Positions 1-8,839 of a DNA stretch of 10,019 nucleotides are shown one piece after another. The notes below the pieces were generated by a model. The model had not been told where the DNA came from, did no database searches, and was given only the letters and a program-made list of their open reading frames with translations. This DNA is from Terana coerulea (lineage: Eukaryota > Basidiomycota > Agaricomycetes > Polyporales > Phanerochaetaceae), in contig JAKOGH010000080.1 of assembly GCA_024811115.1 (NCBI GenBank), forward strand, positions 1-10,019, given 5' to 3'. Numbering within the stretch: position 1 is the first letter of the stretch; each line of letters begins with the position of its first letter. The translations under genes and the position numbers were made by a program.

Positions 1-1
1 G

Positions 2-1331
2 GACACCGTCGCATCCTTGAAGCCCCACCAGGCCGAATATTGCGCCATTTCCACGTTGTTCCCTGTGCTCGAACATCTAGGCAAGATTACGGAGAAGCAT
101 CCCGAGGCAACCGCTCTGTTTGAGCCACGCGTAGAGTTTGCAGCTCACTGCGGTGAACTTGTACTTCAATTTCCTTCGTGCACGTCCGAAGCAGTGCAAT
201 CCGTACGAAGTTACACGTGTAGTGAGAGGCATCGTCTTTCGAGGAAATCCCATGTTTTATTGTCCACGTGCGTCAGCATTTGCAGTCCTATTATCATGTT
301 CAGCGCTCTCATCCACTGGCAGTGTTATTCCAACCTTTGCAACAATCGACTTGGAGCCACGAAAACTGGAGAAAATCATTGAATATCTGAATGTTAAGCG
401 AAAGGATATCATCTACCCGGAGGATCTTGCTGAGAACACTGTTGAAGCTCGACTCCTTCCACTCGCCAAAACATATCTGTCGACCCAAACCCTGACAAGA
501 TGGTATGCCATACAATCCCAGCTCGACTGGTGCACAAGAATCGGCCTTCCCGGCGCCTGTCCAGTGGTTGTCGACCTTGTGCTAGGCAGCGGCGTGGTAG
601 ATGACAAGTTTGTGGACGACACCATGGTGCCAATGCTCCTAGCCCTGCGTTCGTGGGCCACCAAGGAGAACGTTCTCGACACGTGCAGATCTTCGTTCGC
701 AAAAATCATGACGGCGTGGTCCGACTGGATGCTCAAGCAACAACCCGACACCACCTCCAGCTTGCTGCTATTTGCACAACTTGCGTCTGTCAAGAGAGAC
801 TGGACCTGCGGCTGCTTACATTGCGATCTTTCGCGGAAATTTATCCTTGCGGACGCCGGTCAAAATGTGGACTTGGACATGGAGCGTATTGGCAGCACGT
901 GGGTGAGATACGAGACCCGCAATCACGTACGGGAAGAGATCGGGAAACATTGTGATGAGCAGGTTTGTATCCTTGACGAACAGTATTCGAGGTTCCGCGT
1001 GAGTGCGCCATTGTCTCTCTTCTGTAAGAGTACGACAGCTAAACGGCATGACGCGTAGGTAACCAAAGGACAAGAGTTGCATCGCCTCGCGAGGTACAAC
1101 TATGAGGTGGACCGGCTTCCTTCGCTCCTGCAAAGTGTCAGCCCAGACGTGGACGAGCAGGGGAGGATTTTAGGATCGTTGTACGACCGTTTGCAGAGCA
1201 TCACCCGCGTCGACGCTGCATCCGTCGTCAACGAAGTGTTGCCTACGGTACCCGGCAGCAACAAGAGGGCGGCAGAAGATCTATTCTCGGCTTCTGGCTC
1301 TGACGGTACAAAAAGGTTGAGGAGCTCATAG
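2..1331 (+). CDS. Unrecognised fungal protein with CxCxxC motif, 3' part of a three-exon gene
   Basis: I do not recognise this protein. The reading frame is open from the left edge, so the 5' end is missing. My model joins 2-221, 286-998 and 1059-1331, giving 401 residues before a TAG stop. The introns are 222-285 (GTGAGA...TGCAG, 64 nt) and 999-1058 (GTGAGT...GCGTAG, 60 nt, with a CTAAA branch-like site), and both keep frame. The first acceptor could instead be at 303, also in frame. The fragment is largely charged and helical in character, with no signal peptide or membrane segment. Around fragment residues 248-253 there is a TCGCLHC motif that could bind metal, with another Cys (KHC) further on. 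The C-terminus (NKRAAEDLF...GTKRLRS) is basic and resembles a nuclear localisation signal. From memory it vaguely recalls the C-terminal part of long basidiomycete proteins with an N-terminal 2OG-Fe(II) oxygenase domain. That domain would lie outside the window, so this is a weak suggestion only. Confidence 0.68.
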
Positions 1332-1763
1332 GAGTAGACAAGCCACTAAGACTACTGGTGGCGCGTCTGCCCACTATATACCATATACCCCTAGTAATGA
1401 TCCAGATATACTTCGCAAGTTCCAGACATGCACGTGGCTGGATATAGTGAGAGGTATGTGTATTGCACAGGTAAAGCAAGAAGAGCATAATAGACCAAGC
1501 GATGTCCATGAGATTCTGTTGTACACACGATCTTGCGTATATTAAGCACGGGAAACGAGAGCAAGTGGTAGTGGGGCCGGGAAGAATAGCGAATAAGGAT
1601 ACACGGAGCCAAGTGTGGATGCGCTGTTCGACATTGTTGTAGGGGTCCAGAGGAGATGAGCTGGTGTGAGCCGCTTCGCGGGGTGGGTGGCCGAGTGGTC
1701 GTGGTACTTCAGAGTGTCCCAGGCGTAAACCCTGAACGCCCAGAGTCAATAAACCTCGTCGGG
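1332..1763. other. Tail-to-tail intergenic gap
   Basis: This 432-nt stretch separates the stop codon of the left (+) gene from the stop codon of the ubiquitin protease on the minus strand. It should contain both 3' untranslated regions. It is AT-richer than the neighbouring exons, especially around 1372-1420 (runs such as ACTATATACCATATACC). A plus-strand AATAAA lies at 1748-1753 and could serve as a poly(A) signal for the left gene, although it is about 415 nt past that stop. I see no coding signal here; open frames across it have neither family motifs nor exon-like composition. Confidence 0.6.
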
Positions 1764-4625
1764 CTACCGCGATGCGTCGTCCTCTTCAGCGATACGGGCC
1801 TTGCCGTTGTGAATACCGTTCGTCTTCGGCACCTCACCAAAAGACGCGTCAGACTTCGCAGCTGTCAGTTGTTCCGCGCCCTCAGATTTCTCCGCCGGTT
1901 GCCGCGCCGCTAAGCTGACGCTCCGAACCACTCTCGGGGACCGACCCACATCCTGGGTGGCGACGCGGACAGTCCAACGGACACGACGCTCTGCAAGCCC
2001 ACCCTCTCCTCGGCCTTGAGCAGCGGCTCGTCAGAGGCATCGTCATCCACCAGCGTCGACGCTAACGAGACTAGCGAACCGTTCGCTCGGGGCTTTGCGC
2101 GCGGATGGCCAGGTGGCTTCAACGTCTCTTCCGAGCAGCGCGGCGTGCGCTCGTTGTCCTCTATGGCGTATACGTTATGTCGCGGTGGCTCGCCTTGCGG
2201 CCCAGTTGGCGGTGGCGTCGAGTCCTCCGTGTCAGATGATGATTGCACATCCGACGTTCCCATCGGCTGCGTTTGTGGCTCCGAGGGCGGGCTCGACTGT
2301 CGCGATATTGACGGCGCTGTTCCTATCCGGATGCGCTCGTAGTACAGCATGAACGCGCCTGACCCCTCCTGCAGCACGCTCTCTATCCCACACTCCCTCA
2401 CGTCGTCGTCGCTTATCCGCAACCACCCAGAGCCCGTGCCCTGTCTGCTCTCCAGCCCCGCCAGGCCCTCGTCTCCTTCCCCATCCAGCTCAGGCGGCGC
2501 CCATCGCTTCGAGTCCTCCAGCTTCGCGGACCGCGGCTTTCGTCGGAAGCACACGTAGTGCCCGAACGAATGCTGGCCGTAGTGGCACACAACCGCGGCC
2601 AACCGATATAGCGTCTTAGTTGATGGAACCGCTTTCGACTCCGGCGACAGCTGCGCGAACAGTGAAGACTTGAAGCCGGGCCCCGATATCGGCACTCGCG
2701 GGCTGGTGTTGAGGTTCCCGCCGGTGGTGTACGGCGTCAGGTCCAGGATTTCGGGAAAGGCCACTCGGCAGCTGTTCTTGGCAGCACCATACGCGCCACC
2801 GAAGTGAAGCGAGCGGTTCAGATGCAATACCAGGGCGGGAGGTGGCTGGCAGTGAAATGTAGTTAGACGTAAGCATAAGACCACATTACAAGAACGCTCA
2901 CCCTCGCTACCATCGCCTGCTTAGTCGAAGCCCGAGTGACCTTCACCACCTGGACACCCTTGACCTCTTCTTCCACTCTGCCCTCGTCTATGAGAGCCTT
3001 GACACGAGAAGCAAGCTTTCTGGCCTCCTGATGCCGCTTTTTCTTCGACTTTGATACCTTTTCGGAGTGCTTCGCGCCATCGCTGTCTGGGACATCTTGT
3101 GGTAGCAAGTTGATCGACGGTGATACCGGTGAGGACGAGGACGCCATCTTCTCGAGTGCGCCCTCTTGAGCATATTTCTCGTGAGTGGCTTCTAACGAAC
3201 AACGCCGACACACGCAGTCCGTCAAGATCTCCAGCCGGGTGTAGTCTGCAAGGCAGTCATCCAGCTCACACGTACCCTGCAGGAAACACAAAATTCAGAC
3301 GGACTGCGGTGCTATTCAGCGTGGCACTCACCGCTCTCGGCAGCGCCAGCTGCCAGTTGTCAAACGAGAAGTGCATGACCGCCTCGGTATACCCACACTC
3401 CATGCAGCTCCGCCGGTTCGCCGTCAGGCCGTCGAAAACCGTCTTCGCGAGACCCGCCAGCTCCAGCTCGCGCGGGCTGTGGGCCGCAGCTGAGCCGTTC
3501 GGGCCCGCCTTGGAGCTGGACGCGGCCGCGGAGGGCAGGGCGCCGCCGAGGCCCACGTCGCGTCCGCCCTCGCGCGCCACTTCCGCCGCCTCGACCTTCA
3601 CGGCCTCGATGAGCACCTGGAAGAGCTCTTGCGCGTCCTGGTGCTCGCGTGAGGAGAAGAGGCGGTTGCTGCGCGGGCCCGGGGCGGACGAAGATGAGGC
3701 ATAGGGCGGTGGGGAGGAGAGGGCTTGAATGAGGGCGTGGGGGCGAAGAGAGGTGCGGCTGGGGCGGGGCGTGTTCAGCTCTGTGGAAAAGACGGTTTAG
3801 ACGTGTGCATGTGGGATATCAGACGTGTTTACGGCACCATGAAGGATATCTCGCAGTGCGTCGACTACCGGCGTAGGAACGTCGAGTTCCTCTGCATGAG
3901 TGTGGATGGCATCAATGTAAGGTTGGAGGTAGGTGAGGGAAGCTAATGCCTAAATAGCGTAGTAGAGCTATTTGTCAGTGCGCTGTGTGCTGGCTAGGAA
4001 ATTCTGAACGTGCCTGAAGAGTGGAGTCCATAAAGCAATACGTCCCGGAGATGTTAACGATCCCGGGGTAGTATCCTGCGTCCTCAGTGCTCTCTTCCTC
4101 GTAATCAGGCCTCCGGTCATCAAACTCATCCTTGCTCGAACCTATGTCCGGTATCTTGTTTGGCTGGTGATACAACGCATGACGTGCACAGCGTACCTTC
4201 CTCGCCCTTGCCCTTCGTACCGGCAAGCTGAGCTACCCTCGTCCTCACACCTCCTTTCTTCCTCTCCGTTACTTTCCTCTCCTTCGACCCGCCGGACCAG
4301 TTCCACGGCAGCACCCCCGTCAGCGCCTCCAACACCATCCCAAGCGTCCGGACGAGCAATCGAGCGGGGTAGAATAAAGCTCTTTTGTACCGGTTGGTGG
4401 CAAGCACGAGAAGGGGCACGACGACGATGAACACAAGTGGGGCAAGCTGCTGGACGAGCTCGTTCGTGAAGAGGGCCGTGAGCGGGTCCTGGTGCGCACC
4501 GGAATGAGCGGTGGGAGGGGGCGGCGGCGGGGTCGGTCTTGTCTCTGGAAGCTCTGTCGGCCGTAGTGGTGGCGCGGGTTGTTCATCTGTCGCAGCGAGC
4601 TCAACGCTCACAGCGACGGCGGCAT
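1764..4625 (-). CDS. Membrane-anchored ubiquitin-specific protease (USP/UCH family, Ubp1/USP30-like)
   Basis: This is a deubiquitinating cysteine protease that cleaves ubiquitin from proteins. Exons in transcript order are (4612-4625), 4197-4537 or 4197-4611, 4014-4141, 3838-3949, 3332-3780, 2902-3276, 2003-2845 and 1764-1952, about 816 residues in the ATG model. After a Pro-rich start there is one hydrophobic segment (LVFIVVVPLLVLA) followed by basic residues. That is the N-terminal anchor layout of yeast Ubp1 and human USP30. The Cys box reads PGIVNISGTYCFMDSTLQ, with the nucleophile Cys at 4035-4037 (about residue 154). A QDAQEL motif follows in the next large exon. Two zinc-finger Cys pairs follow, CMECGY and CVCRRC. 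The His box HSFGHYVCF has its catalytic His at 2558-2560, and ISDDDV and MLYYERI follow. The C-terminal tail is long, Ser/Pro-rich and acidic. Two details are unusual: the intron after the Cys box has a GC donor (4013-4012), and the final 50-nt intron (1953-2002) decides the C-terminus. The family call is firm. The exact start and the membrane (ER or mitochondrion) are not. Confidence 0.9.
1953..2002 (-). other. Short final intron choosing the protease C-terminus
   Basis: The frame upstream reads GAG AGG|GTGGGC and can run unspliced to a TGA at 1910-1912. Removing the 50 nt from GTGGGC to CACCCAG shifts into a frame that gives GRSPRVVRSVSLAAR and ends at 1764. I favour the spliced form. The intron has the right size, its ends are GT and AG, and the basic PRVVRSVS tail looks like a conserved tail, as I remember basidiomycete relatives. 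The unspliced tail (MWVGPREWFGASA) looks like chance sequence. Confidence 0.6.
3950..4013 (-). other. Apparent GC-AG intron in the ubiquitin protease gene
   Basis: The Cys box exon ends ...CTTCAG and the next bases are GCACGT. The next exon must begin GCATTAGCTTCC to give the conserved Leu-Gln-Ala-Leu-Ala-Ser-Leu, and it is preceded by CTATTTAG. The only join that keeps this sequence is CAG|GCACGT...TTTAG|GCA, a 64-nt intron with a GC donor. A GT lies four bases downstream, but using it puts the next exon out of frame. GC-AG introns are a known minor class of spliceosomal intron with an AG|GC donor, which fits what is seen here. Confidence 0.75.
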
Positions 4626-5604
4626 CGGTGGTGTATATGTACGTCGAGTGTAGAGCGGAAGTGCGTCAAGCGCGTTGGCGGATCACCCTAACCTCACCTT
4701 GATGAGGTGACGGAAAAGAGGCGCCCGATTACGCCGAGGCCACGTCGAAACGCCACGAAGGCTTTGAAGGTCTCACACGACCATGACCATATTGATCACG
4801 TCGGTTTTGGGATTTACTTGGGGGGCTATTTACCACGTGACTTATAGCATTGTGTATATGTGCAAGATTGTAATGTCGTGCGGACGTACAGGAGACAAGA
4901 GCCTGCTCGGGAAGCTCACAAGTCACAGCAGTCGCCATTGCGGCTTCGGTCCCAAGATCGGTGCAGGATCTTTACGTGTAAGACACATAAATAAGACACG
5001 AGGTACGCGTGTATCAGTGCGGCAATCCTCAAATGCGATACCAGATTTAAGGTAGTAGTGCGGTATTTAGGACCGAACTCACTGCATTACGCATCTTCAT
5101 GTGCGCACTTGGGTCAAACATACTTGCGTTGTGCTAAATCAGGTACCAAACCCGAGTACTTGTACAATTGACTCATCTTAATTCTAAAATAATTCCTGAC
5201 GATCCACTCCTATCGAGCACGCCAAGCATCCTCTTTTACCTTTCCCCTCGACCCTCGCGAACTTGAGCACCTGCCTAACGCGGTAGCTCATCAGCCCGGA
5301 TCAACGGACCGGGGACCTCCGCTACTGACCCCGCCCGCGCGAGTCAGGCTTGGAAGATAACACGAAGCGGTCGGACGAGTCGGACGACGGGTAGGCGGAA
5401 TGGCCAGCTCACTCACTTCCTTGCTTCTGCCTCGAGGACCCTCGCAGGCGTCCGCCACGGTGTGTGGGAGAGCCTGGGCATGCGCTGGCAAGCAACGCCC
5501 ACCACCTCCCTTTCCCGCTGCTCCCCTCCTAGACGAAAACGTCATTAGACGACAATCCCTGGACGACACATTCTAGACGACACATCCTAGACGAAGTAGA
5601 CGAC
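4626..5604. promoter_or_regulatory. Divergent intergenic (promoter) region between protease and transporter genes
   Basis: About 980 nt separate the start of the protease gene (-) from the transporter ATG (+), so it must hold both promoters and 5' leaders. Visible features are an A/T-rich patch at 5178-5194 (TTAATTCTAAAATAATT), a pyrimidine-rich tract at 5229-5249 (CCTCTTTTACCTTTCCCCTC), and a cluster of TAGACGA repeats ending at the transporter ATG. The A/T patch followed by a CT-rich tract is a common core-promoter arrangement in filamentous fungi and most likely belongs to the plus-strand gene. No open frame in this stretch has recognisable protein motifs. Confidence 0.5.
5530..5604 (+). 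repeat. TAGACGA repeat cluster just upstream of the transporter start codon
   Basis: Six imperfect copies of a TAGACGA(C) core begin near 5530, 5546, 5561 (GGACGAC variant), 5574, 5589 and 5598. The last copy abuts the ATG at 5605. Spacing is 16, 15, 13, 15 and 9 nt, so it is a degenerate array of about 15-nt units (TAGACGACACATCC type) rather than a perfect microsatellite. It lies in the probable 5' leader or proximal promoter. The array could be a protein-binding array, a leader element, or a simple expansion; the sequence alone does not decide. Confidence 0.7.
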
Positions 5605-7584
5605 ATGCCTTCCGCGGGCTTCCTGATATACTCGGGCGTCATGCCCTTAATCAAAACGTACGGGCTCTGAGCTGTGTCGACGTGGGTCTGCACCCGTGCT
5701 CACCGCCCGCCGCCCGCCAGGTTTATCTCCATCCTCTGCGGGTACGTGCTCGCGAAAATGGGGCTCTTCCCCGCCGCGGCCGCGCGCGGCGCGTCGCAGG
5801 TGACGATGAACGTCTCGCTGCCCGCGCTCGTCTTCGCGAACGTCGTCCCCGCGTTCACGCCCGCGAACATCGCCGCGCTCGGCCCGCTCTTCCTCACCGC
5901 GTTCGTGTACATGCTCGCCGGCTTCCTCGGCGGCGCGCTCGTCCGCGAGGTGTGCTACGTGCCGCGCAACTTCTGGCAGGGCATCGTCGTGCTGACGGGC
6001 ATGAGCAACTGGGGGAACCTGCGTGAGTCCCGATCGGTTTGGCTGGGCGAGGGGCGCGCGTTGATGGTGTTTTCCTTGGTCAGCGAACGCCGTCGTCCTT
6101 TCCGTGACACAACAGGCACCCTTTGATCCCAGCACGGACCCACAACGTAGGTCGCGCGCACCCAGCCACGAACCGCAGTCTTAACTCAGTTGCAGTGGGG
6201 GTCTCGTTCGTCTCCATCTTCATTGTCTCCTACCACCTTGTCTTTTGGGTCGCCGGCGCCGCGCACTCGCTCTCGTGGGACTATCTCCCGGGGGTGCCGC
6301 AGGGCGAGGAGGCAGAGCGCCGCTGTTCGTGGAAGGAGAAGCCCCTCGGGTCGCTGGTTGCCCGATACATCCTTCGACAGCCGTCGACACCTCAATGGAA
6401 AACGAGCCTGGAGCGTTCGACCGACAGCTCAATCCTGGAAAACGACACGGAGAAGGAGGCCAGTGCCAAGCTTGAAGGTGTACCGGAACAGAACCTGCTC
6501 GGAGATCCTGTCGAAGTAGACCCGGAGGTGCAGCTTGTCAGACGGATGTCGCGCCTGTCAGCCGTCTCGAACGGTGCTCGGCCAGGTACCAGCCTATCGG
6601 CAGCCACCGCGACGCCGCTGCCACTTATAGATTCCCCGAGCATGACGGCCGCTGGCTCCGTGTCAGGCGCAACACGCAGCGTCCTGCCCGAGGTGCTCGC
6701 GCGCGCGCTGCGGCCGCTGGCCGCCATCCTCACGCCCGTGACCATCGCCATCGCTCTCTCGCTGCCCATCGCGCTCATCCAGCCACTCAAGGCCCTCTTC
6801 GTCGACGTGTCGGGCACGGGCGGCCCGAACTGGAAGGGCCCCGACGGCAAGCCGCCTCTGGCGTTCGTCATCGACACAGGTACGGTATTCTTGATGTTGC
6901 CCCAGACCCATATTATCGCATGTCATTGACGGTGCGTTCTCTTGCTTTTCAGCGAACTTCGTCGGGAACATCGCCGTGCCGCTCGCCCTGATCCTCCTCG
7001 GCGCGTCCTTCGCGCGACTCCGGATCCCGCGGCCCCTGTCGCGCCTGCCCATTGTGGCGATGATCGCCGTGACGGCGGTGAAGATGGTGCTCCTGCCCGT
7101 CCTGGGCATCTTCGTCGTGCAGGCCATGGTCCGCGGCGGGCTGATTGCCAAGGAGGCGAAGGCGGAGCGCTTCGTCGCGATGTTCCTGAGCGGGACCCCA
7201 GCGGCGGTGAAGTACGTACTTGCTCTGTTTGGCTCGCGCAGAGGTGCTGCTGCTGACTGCCATCTGCGCATGTGTGCAGCCAAATGATCGTTGCGAGCTT
7301 GTACGCGCCGGACGGCGACGTCGACACGCTTTCGGTGAGCGCGGCCATCGAGATCTATTTCTGACCACGGTCTCACGCTTTGCGCCACAGGCCTTTCTTC
7401 TCGTGCAATGTAGGCATTTCCTGAAGATGGCGAGATACAGTGCTGACCATTTTTTTGATCCGTAGATGTTTTCATGTTCTTCTCGTCTTCGTGAGTCATA
7501 CGTATGTTTGCACAGTTTGCCGCCCGTAGAGCTCATTCCCTGCCCAGTGCCATTACAGCTATCTCGTTGCTGCTGATTGATTGA
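5605..7584 (+). CDS. PIN-type membrane transporter (auxin efflux carrier / Mem_trans family)
   Basis: This is an integral membrane carrier of the auxin efflux carrier family, about 498 residues. Fungal members are of uncertain substrate; their relatives export organic anions such as auxin across the plasma or ER membrane. Exons are 5605-5657, 5721-6022, 6084-6146, 6196-6879, 6953-7211, 7280-7334, 7391-7409, 7466-7490 and 7548-7584. All introns are GT-AG, 49-73 nt, and every join keeps frame. The N-terminal half has about five hydrophobic segments (residues about 8-165) and includes the helix-break motif GNLPNAV near residue 117. A polar, Ser/Glu-rich loop runs over about residues 166-302. The C-terminal half follows (about 303-498) with a second break motif, FVGNIAVPLAL, near residue 370, and then SAFLLVQYVFMFFSS. 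The two-bundle, central-loop layout is that of the family. The ATG at 5605 starts directly into the first helix; a second ATG at 5641 is in the same frame. The last exon restores the final helix (SAITAISLLLID). Without it the protein would stop at 7494. Confidence 0.9.
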
Positions 7585-8839
7585 CACATTGTAGACTGGC
7601 TCTGGGAAGCCACTATTAGATCTGCTTGGAAGGCAGCTAGAAGAGGCGTTTCGAGGCACCATCACGGACCAGCTAATAGGGGCGGCATTATTAGAGTATA
7701 GATCAATAGAGCTGAACTGCCGCGGCTTCGCACCAGATAAAATCTCCAGATCCCGTTGTGCCTGGATCCGTCAAATTCGGTGCCAACAAACCGGAACTTG
7801 TTCACGCCCTCGTGCTCGGTGTGCAGCGCAGTGGCTGATGGACAGCCCGCGACAGGGCACGCTGATGCGCGGCGCCCGCGTTTCCCGCAGAGCATTTGGG
7901 CCAAGCCACGCTCCCGCGACGCGCGCAGTCCCTGTCCGGACACGCTCCCCACCTCCACATGCTCGCGCTGTGTCGGCGGAGGGCAACGGCCACGGCGTGA
8001 ATTGCACACGTCGTCGCGTCCACAGCATCCGCGTCCGGGCGTGCGCCGGCGGCCTCCCATGCAAGCTTTCACCACGGGTAGAGACCGCCTGGCGTAATCA
8101 CATTACTTAATGACTGCGCCTTCCGGCTACAAAGGGACTGTTCATTTGGGTTTCCCGCGTGGCACTGCTGCCCGCAATGTTGAGCATGCAGACCGTCGCG
8201 GCCGCAATCGTTCACCCCTTCTGCCTCTATGCAAAACTCCACGCCTAACTTTCAAATTTCATCCTTTCTCCGTTTGCGCTGCCCGGGCATGGCGCACTGG
8301 GCTCCGTCGGAGTAGCATCCCCAGCCCGGGCGACGTAAGTACCGATGCGCACTGAACGGTGCCCGAGCCGCAATTGCAACTTACGAGACGGCGGTGCTAT
8401 CAGTGCCGCGTGATTGGGCGCGGCCTACGCGTGAAGGGTGTGCCAGAACGCCCGCCCGCACACGACAGAAATGCGAGAAGCGCAACCCTGGAGGACAGAG
8501 TAAGTAGCAAACAGCAGCATAGCAAGGGCCCAAGGCGCGTGCAGCTGGTTACACACCTTGCAGCGTTGCCGCGTCCCTCGGACCGAACATGGTGGCAGAC
8601 AGGCTCATAAACGATGCGATGGATGTGTTCATGCTGTGCTATAATATTACCGACTATAAACAACTAGTAAAACGTGTAGGGTACTTCGGGGAGGATTATA
8701 CATGCTCTAACCGTAATGGTGCCAAATTGCTACAAGAACCGTCCAGGGATGCGGGTGGTATACATAGGTCCGTCGACAGACCGCAGCGGCCATGCCGTGT
8801 CACCGAGAAGATAGACAGATACATACACACCAACACCCG
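7585..8839. other. Convergent intergenic region of about 1.25 kb, no gene supported
   Basis: This stretch lies between the transporter stop (+) and the dehydrogenase stop (-), so it contains both 3' untranslated regions. Its middle (about 7790-8100) is GC-rich and carries overlapping open frames on both strands of up to about 137 codons. None shows a family motif, a hydrophobic pattern or a convincing splice-joined extension. The part around 8590-8830 is AT-richer. A GCCCGGGC palindrome occurs twice close together near 8280-8330. I see no tRNA, terminal inverted repeats or transposase remnants. It may be plain intergenic DNA or host a noncoding transcript. Confidence 0.5.

Noticed and set aside
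1243..1749. Minus-strand open frame of 168 codons spanning the left gene's last exon and the gap.
   Set aside because: No motif or coding character; it overlaps a well-supported exon on the other strand.
1684..1760. tRNA-like sequence: GGTGGCCGAGTGGTC matches a Ser/Leu tRNA A-box and D-arm.
   Set aside because: No B-box (GGTTCGANTCC) follows, no 7-bp acceptor stem pairs, and no anticodon arm can be drawn. It is a chance A-box or at most a remnant.
1910..2884. Long minus-strand open frame taken as a complete gene (324 codons).
   Set aside because: It is the sixth coding exon of the protease plus intron read-through at both ends; the real exon is 2003-2845.
5291..5569. Minus-strand open frame upstream of the transporter.
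   Set aside because: It lies in the promoter and repeat region, has low-complexity composition, no family motif and no splice extension.
6949..7665. Long minus-strand open frame (238 codons) opposite the transporter.
   Set aside because: It is a shadow of the GC-rich transporter exons; the translation is Arg/His-rich without motifs.
7662..8097. Overlapping GC-rich open frames on both strands (up to 137 codons).
   Set aside because: Cys- and Arg-rich chance translations of GC-rich DNA. I checked the Cys spacing against the hydrophobin pattern and it does not fit.
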